From contig OX359191.1 of NCBI GenBank assembly GCA_947172415.1, positions 2,542,001 through 2,606,000 on the forward strand: 64,000 bases of DNA. The letters are read 5' to 3'. The stretch is from Chondrosia reniformis (lineage: Eukaryota > Porifera > Demospongiae > Chondrillida > Chondrillidae). Shown in pieces: positions 24,785 to 33,308 of this stretch. Each line of letters starts with the position of its first letter. Within the stretch, counting starts at the first letter, position 1. The notes under the pieces are model-generated. The model ran no database searches. It was not told the DNA's origin and saw nothing but the letters and a program-made list of their open reading frames with translations. A program made the translations under genes and the position numbers.

Positions 24785-24970
24785 TGTTATATATCTTATA
24801 TATTACATATATATGTAGAGTCAAAAGTGTGATATAATTAGGACTTCATTAACATCATATATTGGGTGACCCTCTTGACCGATGATCTTACGGATGACAT
24901 CATCTGGATACAGAGTGCGAGGATGCCCTGTTTCAATACCAGGTTGGTTCACCTGAAGAAAAAAAAAACA
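24785..24970 (+). repeat. ~250-bp tRNA-like satellite, last unit of main array
   Basis: One unit whose A-rich tract runs into AT-rich sequence with an ATAAT microsatellite (about 24975-25015), where the array breaks off. Confidence 0.9.
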
Positions 24971-25015
24971 TAAATATAAATAAATAATATAATATAATAT
25001 AATATAATTAATTAA

Positions 25016-25761
25016 ATAATTCATATGGCTCCAAGAAAGGACCTAGAAACAAAATGAGCATATCATCATAAAGTTTAGGGTATAAAACTCATTTTAAATT
25101 AAGGGATTTTTAATTTAGGCCTCCGTTTGTTAGAAAACAGAGGACAAAGTCTGCATATAAAAGGCCATAGGACTATAGAAAACCTATGGGAAATTTATAT
25201 GCAAACAATGTGTTATATTGATAAAAAATTTCAATTTGTCAGATAACTGTGAAATCAACATATATCATGGTACATGTGTATAAGAAACGTCTGACGAAGT
25301 TTTGCTTAATTAAATGAGCAAAATAATCAAGATATAATGAAGAATTCAAAGTTACGATTGCGCAAGCTGGTGATGTATTATGATGTTCTTCTAATGCGTC
25401 ACCAACACCTTCGTATGTCGCTCCGTACACACATTTAGTGAATCATGTGACGTTGCGTAAACGTCACCGACTCGTTGCTAAAGAAGATCATCCTTCGAGA
25501 ACGGCTATGACAAGTCGACGCTCTCCTACGAGAAGGAGCTACCGAACAGGCGAGTTGTAGCGAAGGTTAGATAAAGCGTTTTTGTATACGTTCCCGTCAA
25601 GTTTGAGGCAGAGTTGTTCCTATATTGATGCGAAAGACTGGATTCGTTTGGTCGACCGTATTACTTTGGTAATTTAAGCTCTGTCTTCTCTTCTTACGTT
25701 ACCTGTTAATATTTTTACTTGTCCATGTGTAGGAATTAGGAGTGTTTGTTGCGATCATTAC
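25016..25761. other. Non-repetitive interval, no gene recognised
   Basis: About 745 bp of mixed-composition sequence between the satellite and a foldback element. Short frames on both strands have no recognisable domains. A small palindrome, GACGTTGCGTAAACGTC, lies at about 25450. I see no splice-bounded exon that I can support. Confidence 0.6.
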
Positions 25762-25929
25762 GAGAATAAAGCTTTGTTGAGTGTCAGCAACATGAATTTA
25801 CTAATTTCCTATTTATACTGAATTGTATTCCCACTCCTCATATATTGCTGATGCATGAAGACCTCTGGGTCGAAACGTCCAGAATTAGTAAATTCATATT
25901 GCTGACTTTCAACTAGGCTTTATTCTTAT
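25762..25929. mobile_element. Foldback MITE with ~45-bp inverted ends
   Basis: The left end (GAGAATAAAGC...GTCAGCAACATGAATT) and the right end are inverted copies over about 45 bp with several mismatches. The 80-bp centre contains CTGATG and GGTCGAAACGTCC. No reading frame is present. Confidence 0.75.
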
Positions 25930-26025
25930 CCATGTTAGTACGTTTTCCATGTGTACTACATACAGTAACGAAATTGCTTATAGCGAATGTCTATAAGTAT
26001 ATTGAAATACTTTGTTAGCTAATTA

Positions 26026-26205
26026 CACTCAAGTACACTACACAGTGCAAGTTACTAGCAAATATATAATATATTAAATTACAATCAAGTACTACACAGT
26101 ACAAGTTACAAATTTAAGAGATCCAAGTGACTATGTAATATTAAAATTACAATCAAGTACTAGCTACACAGTGCAAGTTACAAATTTAAAGAGATCCAAG
26201 TGACC
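26026..26205 (+). repeat. Short tandem repeat, ~65-bp unit
   Basis: The word string TTACAATCAAGTACTA...CACAGT-CAAGTTACAAATTTAA, followed by GAGATCCAAGTGAC, occurs twice (about 26081-26130 and 26148-26203). A more diverged partial copy lies at about 26026. The second copy is inside the left arm of the palindrome that follows. Confidence 0.75.
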
Positions 26206-27016
26206 CCTAGGATAATCAGTATTTTAAACAGTACAAGACTTTAGTCACACTAGTACTGTTGCAGGCTTTGAAATCCTCAACTACTGCATAGAGAGTAGTA
26301 GTTGATACAGATCATCCAATTGCAAGGTAGAACACATGGCCTACCAATTACCTTTTCACACCTTAGTATAGACTGAAGATGATGCATCTGCATGCCATAT
26401 ATCAACAAAGGCTCCAGTATTAAAGGGGTCTCAGCTAATAACCACAGCAGATTTGATTTGCCTTGTGAGGGAGCTAAGAACACCGACGGTTGGTTGCATG
26501 CATTGGCATAATCAACAGGGTAGAGACCATTTTGTAACTTGTACACAAGGGACATCATATACGTATATAAAGGCCTTGGCCTTTTATGTCCCTTGTGTAC
26601 AAGTTACAAAATGGTCTCTAACCCTGTTGATTATGCCAATGCATGCAACCAACCGTCGGTGTTCTTAGCTCCCTCACAAGGAAAATCAAATCTGCTGTGG
26701 TTATTAGCTGAGACCCCTTTAATACTGGAGCCTTTGTTGATATATGGCATGCAGATGCATCATCTTCAGTCTATACTAAGGTGTGAAAAGGTAATTGGTA
26801 GGCCATGTGTTCTACCTTGCAATTGGATGATCTGTATCAACTACTACTCTCTATGCAGTAGTTGAGGATTTCAAAGCCTGCAACAGTACTAGTGTGACTA
26901 AAGTCTTGTACTGTTTAAAATACTGATTATCCTAGGGGTCACTTGGATCTCTTTAAATTTGTAACTTGCACTGTGTAGCTAGTGCTTGATTGTAATTTTA
27001 ATATTACATAGTCACT
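26126..27016. repeat. Large near-perfect palindrome (inverted repeat)
   Basis: The left arm (26126 to about 26570) and right arm (about 26577 to 27016) are reverse complements over about 440 bp. I spot only a few differences: one indel, about two substitutions and a small insertion near the centre. The centre is about 26570-26580 around AAGGCCTTGGCC. Both arms carry the same open frame (containing PVDYANACNQPSVFLAPSQG), which I do not recognise and do not call as a gene. The right end joins the 250-bp satellite directly. Confidence 0.9.
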
Positions 27017-27510
27017 GTTATATATATATATAGTATATATCTTGTATGTATGTTATATATCTTATATATTACATATACATGTAGAGTCAAAAGTGTGATA
27101 TAAATAGGACTTCATTACCATCATATATTGTGTGACCCTAGTGACCGATGATCTTACAGATCACATCATCTGGGTACAGAGATCGAGGATGCCCTGGTTC
27201 AATACCAGGCTGGGTCACCTGAAAAAAGAAAAAAAACATACAACTTATATATGTTTTATTTACCTTATATATTATATATGTATGTTATATATCTTATATA
27301 ATACATATATATATATGTAGAGTCAAAAGTGTGATATAAATAGGACTTTATTAACATCATATATTTGGTGAACCTCGTGACCGATGATCTTACGGATGAC
27401 ATCATCTGGAGACAGAGTACGAAGATGCCCTGGTTCAATACCAGGCTGGGTCACCTAAAAAAAGAAAAAAAAACAGAACTTCTATATGTTCTATATATCT
27501 TTCGATTTTG
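27017..27510 (+). repeat. ~250-bp tRNA-like satellite, isolated pair of units
   Basis: Two diverged units beyond the palindrome, the end of this satellite in the window. The array stops in the TTCTATATATCTT spacer. Confidence 0.9.
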
Positions 27511-29610
27511 ATTTCCAAAATTTATGCTTTAAAGGCATTCCAAAGATTTTCGTATAATAAAAATGGCCGCCGAACTCGATTAAGTGGTCCCCGAAGCTCT
27601 ACGACCTATTACCGAGTTTAAATGTCCGACGATGTCCAAAATTTGTGCTATGAAGCCGTACCGAAGATTTTCGTATAATAATAATGGCCGCCAAACTCGA
27701 TTAAGGGTTCTCCGAAGCTCTCTGACATATCACCGAGTTTAAAATGGTCGCCGATTTCGAAAATATGGGCTATGAAGCCGTACCGAAGACCTTAAATAGG
27801 ATAAAAATAGCGCCAAAGTCGATTAAAGGGTCCCTGAAGCTCAACGGCCTATCACCGAGTTAAAAATGGCCGCCGATTTCGAAAATATGGGCTATGAAGC
27901 CGAACCGAAGACCTTTCCTAGTATATAAATTGCTGCCGAACTCGATTATAGGGTCCTCGAAGCTCTAGGACCCATCACCGAGTTAAAAATGGCCACCGAT
28001 TTCAAAAAATGGGCTATGAAGCCGTACCGAAGACCTTTCCTAGGATAAAAATGGCCGCCAAACTCGATTAAAAGTTCCCCAAAGCTCTACGACCTATCAC
28101 CGAGTTAAAAATGGCGGCCTATTTCGAAAATTTGTGCTATAAAGCCGTACCGAAAATTTTTGTAAAATAAAAATGGCCGCCGAACTCCATTAAGGGTTCC
28201 CGAAGCTTTACGACCTATCACTGAGTTAAAAATGGCCGCCGATTTCGAAAATATGGGCTATGAAGCCGTACCGAAGACCTTTCCTAGGATAAAAATGGCC
28301 GCCAAACTCGATTAAAAGTTCCCCAAAGCTCTACGACCTATCACCGAGTTAAAAATGGCGGCCTATTTCGAAAATTTGTGCTATGAAGCCGTACCGAAAA
28401 TTTTTATAAAATAAAAATGGCCACCGAACTCCATTACGGGTTCCCCGAAGCTTTACGACCTATCACCGAGTTAAAAATGGCCGCCGATTTTGAAAATATG
28501 GGTTATGAACCCGTACCGAAGACCTTTAACTAGTATAAAAATGGCCGCCGAACTCGATTACCTTCAAGGACCCCTTAATCGAGTTCGGCGACCATTTTTA
28601 TTATACGAAAATCTTCGGGACAGCTTCATAGCAAAAATTTTCAAAATTGGCGGCCATTTTTAACTCGGTGATAGGTCGTAGTGCTTTGGAGACCGCTTAA
28701 TCGAGCTAAGCGGCCATTTTTATTATGCGAAAATCTTTGTTACAGATTCATAGCACCTATTTTCGAAATTGGCGGCCATTTTTAACTTGGTGATAGGTCG
28801 TAGAGTTTCGGGGATCTTTAATCGAGTTCGGCGGCCATTTTTATACAAAGAAAGGACTTCGGTACGGCTTCATAGCCCATATTTTCAAAATCGGGGCTTT
28901 TTTAACTCGGTGATAGGTCGTAGAGCTTTAAGGACCCTTAATCGAGTTCGTCGGATATTTTTATAGTAGGAAAGGTCTTCAGTACGGCTTCATAGCCCAT
29001 ATTTTCGAAAGTGGCGGCCATTTTTAACTCGGTGATTGGTTGTAGAGCTTCGGGGACCCCTCAATCAAGCTCGGTGGCCATTTTTATTATTCGAAAATCT
29101 TTGTTATTGCTTTATAGCACCTATTTTCGAAATTGGCGGCCATTTTTAACTCGGTGAGGGCTCGTAGAGCTTCGGGGATCCTTTAATCGAGTTCAGCGGC
29201 CATTTTAATACTAGGAAAGGTCTTTGGTAGGGCTTCATAGCCCATATTTTTGACATCGGCAGCCATTTTTAACCCCGTGATAGGTGTAGAGCTTCGGGGA
29301 CCCCTTAATCGAGCTCCGCGGCCATTTTTATTATTCAAAAATCTTCGGTACGGCTTCATAGCACAAATATTCGAAATTGGCCGCCATTTTTAACTCTGTG
29401 ATAGGTTGTAGAGCTTCGGGGACCATTTAATCGAGTTCGGTGGCCATTTTTATCCTAGGAAAGGTCTTCGGTAGGGCTTCATAGCCCATATTTTCGAAAT
29501 CGGCGGCCATTTTTAACTCCGTGATAGGTTGTAGAGCTTTGGGGACCCCTTAATCGAGCTCGGCGGCCATTTTTATTATACGAAAATCTTCGGTACGGCT
29601 TCGTATTCAG
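27511..29610. repeat. 122-bp tandem array that inverts at its centre
   Basis: Unit of about 122 bp containing AAAATGGCCGCC, AACTCGATTAAGGG, CGAAGCTCTACGACC and TATGAAGCCGTACCGAAG. The last marker recurs at about 27651, 27773, 27895, 28017 and 28140. Units run forward to about 28565, then reverse-complement units run to about 29610, so the whole array is a 2.1-kb imperfect palindrome. Units diverge from each other at many positions. Open frames in it are repeat by-products. Confidence 0.92.
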
Positions 29611-29615
29611 AGGTA

Positions 29616-30298
29616 TTTGTGAATGTAGAAGATCATTTGCTTTCTTACATGCCAGCAAACAAAATGAACTTCAGATGGGGAGATTTGGACTGGGAAGAAG
29701 TTGATCAAGAGATAACAAAGTCATATGATGAAATTGTGCACTAGCACCAGAATCTGTTCAAGATTCCATCAGGCAAGCAAGGGAAGACCTTTGCTTCTGA
29801 GATGGCTGGCTTGTTCCAGTCATATGCAGATGGTTCAGCTACGGAGAAAATATCTCTGAAGGCTGCAATGGTGCTACCGGCTCTCTTACTCCAAAATCCT
29901 CACTTAACTTCCAAAACAAAGGACCACATCTACTGCATTGAGAGGAGATACCGATTGTGGAAGGAAGGAAACTTTGAGGCACTGCTTGAGGAGTGAAGAG
30001 TGATCCAACGAAGGCTTCAACCCACTATGAGAGCAAATAATCCACAGTTGGCAAGATGCTTTGCGGAGTGGATGGGTCAGGGCAAGATAAGAGAAGCAGT
30101 TCGTTCGATATCTGGTGGTAACACCAAAGTACTCCTATTGAATGATCAGGTGGATGAATATCGAACTGTGCGGGATGTATTGATGGAGAAACATCCTGCA
30201 GGAGAAGGTTTACTGTCTAAAATTCTGTAAGCACCAACCAGTAGGGGCGTCCATCCCATTATATTTAAAGAGATCACAGCATTGTCCATCATGGAAGC
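29616..30298 (+). pseudogene. Retroelement N-terminal region (pre-RT), degenerate
   Basis: One continuous frame with three in-frame stops: a TAG where relatives have Trp in EIVHW, a TGA after ALLEE, and a TAA after SKIL. Conserved blocks are LFQSYADGSA, ISLKAAMVLPALLLQNPH, LWKEGNFEALLEE and VRDVLMEKHPAGEG, then VHPIIF. From memory these precede the reverse transcriptase in a large cnidarian/sponge retroelement family whose C-terminal block (HK-AFRDAIALRYGW) appears downstream here. The frame is cut at SIMEA, where an inverted segment intervenes. It resumes at 31270 with EAVIHTDGSAGP, which fits the same protein. Confidence 0.7.
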
Positions 30299-30301
30299 AG
30301 C

Positions 30302-31265
30302 ACATACAACTAGTACATACAACTAGAAAGTAGTATATACCACTAATTCATAGGACGAGTACATAAAACTAGTGTATACAACTACTACATAAACAAGAAA
30401 GTAGTACATACATCTAGTATATACATACAACAGATACCAATATAATAATAATAATATATACAAAAAATAATGTATTGCCATAAATTTAAAATTGCAAGTC
30501 ACTGTTAACCCTTTTTAATATATACATTCATATACAATAAAGTCATAAATATTCAATGTTATGTCCACTACGGGTAACAATGGCAATCATTGTTGGATCT
30601 GGTGGTGGAGGCGTGGACGGTCTGGTAGCTCTGATAGCACTAATGGCAGATCTGAGAAGACTGAATGTGATTCTTTGTCTGATCCAGGTCATCACCTTCT
30701 AATAGGTGTTACCTCTTTTGCGGAAATCATGGATGCCAATTTTTTGAAAAAATGGATGCATGCTGCTGGTCATATACTCGTCTCCTCTCCTTCTCATGAT
30801 GCTGATACACTGTCTTGATTGACTTGTTTCTGTTACTGGACGCCAAGGGGTTAAACACCCTTACATCTAAAAATGCGTCTTGGTGTACATTCCAAAAACC
30901 AGTGCATTTCACATCCACTCTGCCCGCATCTTCAGTGTTGGCACACCTGCCCCTCAGCACTTCTCCTGTGAGTGGTTGCAGTATTGGCTCAGTTCGTACG
31001 TTGTGTGTGACCTCTGGTAGTAATGTGGCAGTGACGTCCCTAATCTCGTGACGTTTGATGACATGTCCACCCCTGCAGCAACTCAGAGCATGCTCAACTC
31101 CATTTGCCTTTCCACATACACACATATTGAGCATTCCTGTTGGTCGCCACCCATACCTCAATGCAATGGCATCACGGAAGGCTTCCTTGTGCAGGGAAAA
31201 ACCATGTTCTTTGCTGTTCTTCCTTGTTCTCAAACTGCACTGACTTGGCAAGTCTACCCTGCTCT
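30302..31265 (-). pseudogene. Inverted copy of the retroelement 3' end and its satellite flank
   Basis: Reverse-complement duplicate of about 31530-32592. On the minus strand it reads EHGFSLHKEAFRDAIALRYG, a knuckle CVCGKANGVEHALSC, RHEIRDVTATLL, then RVDVKCTGFW and FLDVRVFNPLASSN, a restriction-like endonuclease motif pair, ending after IFSKNWHP near 30727. It then includes the 3' untranslated part (about 30435-30726) and about 130 bp of inverted 13-bp satellite (30302-30430). Compared with the plus copy it lacks about 110 bp before EHGF. The main frame is open over about 180 codons. Confidence 0.75.
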
Positions 31266-32335
31266 GCATCATTCTGGCCTTCATTGGAAGCTGTGATACA
31301 CACAGACGGAAGTGCAGGCCCTCCAGGATTAGATGCCTCTGCATGGAAGAGGATGTGCAGCTCATTCCAGAAAGCCTCAATTGATCTTTGTTCAGCTATA
31401 GCCATGACAACAAAAAGGATTGCAAGTACTGTGGTAGATCCTGGGCCCCTACTTCGCTGACTGCTTGTCAACTTGTTGCTCTGGACAAGGGTCCAGGGGT
31501 ACGACCGATAGGGGTGGGGGAATGGCACTTGCCAAGTCAGTGCAGTTTGAGAACAAGGAATAACAGCAGAGAAAGGCTGAGGCAGTACAAAAAGAAGTGC
31601 GTGCTAACGAAAGAAAGGCGTTGTCTCTGGCAGAGCAGAAAGGGTCATCTTAATGGCTGAACACTCTCCCGGTGGAAGAACATGGTTTTTCCCTGCACAA
31701 GGAAGCCTTCCGCGATGCCATTGCATTGAGGTATGGGTGGCGACCAACAGGAATGCTCAATATGTGTGTATGTGGAAAGGCAAATGGAGTTGCGCATGCT
31801 CTGAGTTGCTGCAGGGGTGGACATGTCATCAAACGTCACAACGAGATTAAGAACGTCACTGCCACATTACTACAAGAGGTCGCACACAACGTACGAACTG
31901 AGCCAATACTGCAACCACTCACAGGAGAAGTGCTGAAGGGCAGGTGTGCCAACACTGAAGATGCGGGCAGAGTGGATGTGAAATGCACTGGTTTTTGGAA
32001 TGTACACCAAGACGCATTTTTAGATGTAAGGGTGTTTAACCCCTTGGCGTCCAGTAACAGAAACTGGCCAATCAAGACAGTGTATCAGCATCATGAGAAG
32101 GAGAGGAGACGAGTATATGACCAGCAGCATGCATCCATTTTTTCAAAAAATTGGCATCCATGATTTCCGCAAAAGAGGTAACACCTATTAGAAGGTGATG
32201 ACCTGGATCAGACAAAGAATCACATTCAGTCTTCTCAGATCTGCCATTAGTGCTATCAGAGCTACCAGACTGTCCACGCCTCCACCACCAGATCCAACAA
32301 TGATTGCCATTGTTACCCGTAGTGGACATAACATT
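31266..32335 (+). pseudogene. Retroelement RT fingers plus C-terminal domain, internally deleted
   Basis: In order: EAVIHTDGSAGPPGLDASAW, then after a frameshift ACQLVALDKGPGVRPIGVGE (fingers of a reverse transcriptase), then directly LAKSVQFENKE, so the catalytic palm is deleted. Next come ERKALSLAEQKGSS, an in-frame TAA, WLNTLPVEEHGF, HKEAFRDAIALRYGW, the knuckle CVCGKANGVAHALSC, RHNEIKN, RVDVKCTGFW...FLDVRVFNP (PD-(D/E)XK-like), and after a break TWIRQRITFSLLRSA near 32200-32240, which matches the usual end of this family. Further stops are present. It continues the N-terminal part at 29616-30298. Confidence 0.7.
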
Positions 32336-32439
32336 GAATATTTATGACTTTATTGTATATGAATGTATATATTAAAAAGGGTTAACAGTGACTTGCAATT
32401 TTAAATTTATGGCAATACATTATTTTATTGTATATTTTA

Positions 32440-33308
32440 TTATTATTATATTGGTATCTGTTGTATGTATATACTAGATGTATGTACTAGTTTCTTGTTT
32501 ATGTAGTAGTTGTATACACTAGTTTTATGTACTCGTCCTATGAACTAGTGGTATATACTACTTTCTAGTTGTATGTACTAGTTGTATGTGCTAGTTGTGT
32601 GTAGAAGTTGCATACACTACTCGTATGTACTAGTTGTATGAACTTGGTATATGAACTATTTATATGTGATAGTTATAGAAATATGTACTCGTTCTATGTA
32701 CTAGTTGTATTTGCTGTTGTATTTACTGTATGTACTAGTTTTTAGAACTACTTTAACGTACTAGTTGTATGTACTAGTTGCATGTACTTATTGTATGTGC
32801 TAATTGTATGTACTAGTTGTATGTACTAGTTGTTAGTACTACTTTAACGTACTAGTTGTATGTTCTTGTTGTATGTACTAGTATTAGTTATATTTACTAG
32901 TTGTAGGTACTAATTGTACGCAGTAGTTGTTTGTACTAGCTATATACTAGTTTTATGAAGTCGTTGTAGGTACTAGTTGTATGTATATAATAGTTGTATG
33001 TCATAGTCGCATGTACAAGTTATTTACCAGTTGTACTTACTAGTTGTTTGTATATACTAGTTGTACGTAGTAGCTATGTACTCATTGGATATACAATTTG
33101 TATGTTCTAGTATTATGTACTCATTCTATGAACTAGTTGTATGTACTAGTTTCTAGTTGTATGTACATACTTTTTGTATATACTATTTATATATACTAGT
33201 TATATGTGTATGTCCTGGTTATATGTAGTAGTTGTATGTACCAGTTGTATGTACTAGTTGCCAGTACAAGTTGTTTGTACTAGCTGTATTTACTAGTTAT
33301 AGTAGGTA
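32440..33308 (+). repeat. 13-bp satellite, CTAGTTGTATGTA orientation
   Basis: Between the two retroelement complexes. Its first 130-150 bp form part of the inverted duplication at 30302-32592. It ends at GTAGGTAC, where a 5'-truncated retrotransposon copy begins. Confidence 0.95.

Larger units (their letters stand above)
30302..32592. repeat. Inverted duplication including satellite flanks
   Basis: Arms 30302-31252 and about 31530-32592 are reverse complements that extend past the element into the 13-bp satellite on each side. What was duplicated is therefore genomic DNA, not just the element. The spacer (about 31266-31510) holds reverse transcriptase fingers sequence. The outer left edge joins the element's own N-terminal region at a shared TGGAAGC word. 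Confidence 0.85.

Noticed and set aside
26277-26865. Mirror-image frames containing ACNQPSVFLAPSQG in the palindrome.
   Set aside because: The frame is duplicated because the DNA is palindromic. No domain, start context or splice structure supports a gene.
7040-27320. Dozens of 60-75 residue plus-strand frames reading DLTDDIIWIQ...HLKKEK in the 250-bp array, and minus-strand frames reading TQPGIEP...LYPDDVIRK.
   Set aside because: They track the satellite unit, end in TATATA spacer, and accumulate stops and frameshifts freely between units. They are repeat by-products, not a protein family array.
6969-27510. True tRNA gene cluster.
   Set aside because: No anticodon arm forms, the T-arm and acceptor strand are separated by two extra bases, and box A is poor. 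tRNA-derived is the strongest claim I can support.
28769-28966. Open frame across the 122-bp array (RRVSGIFNRVRR-like).
   Set aside because: It repeats with the tandem unit and has no independent support.
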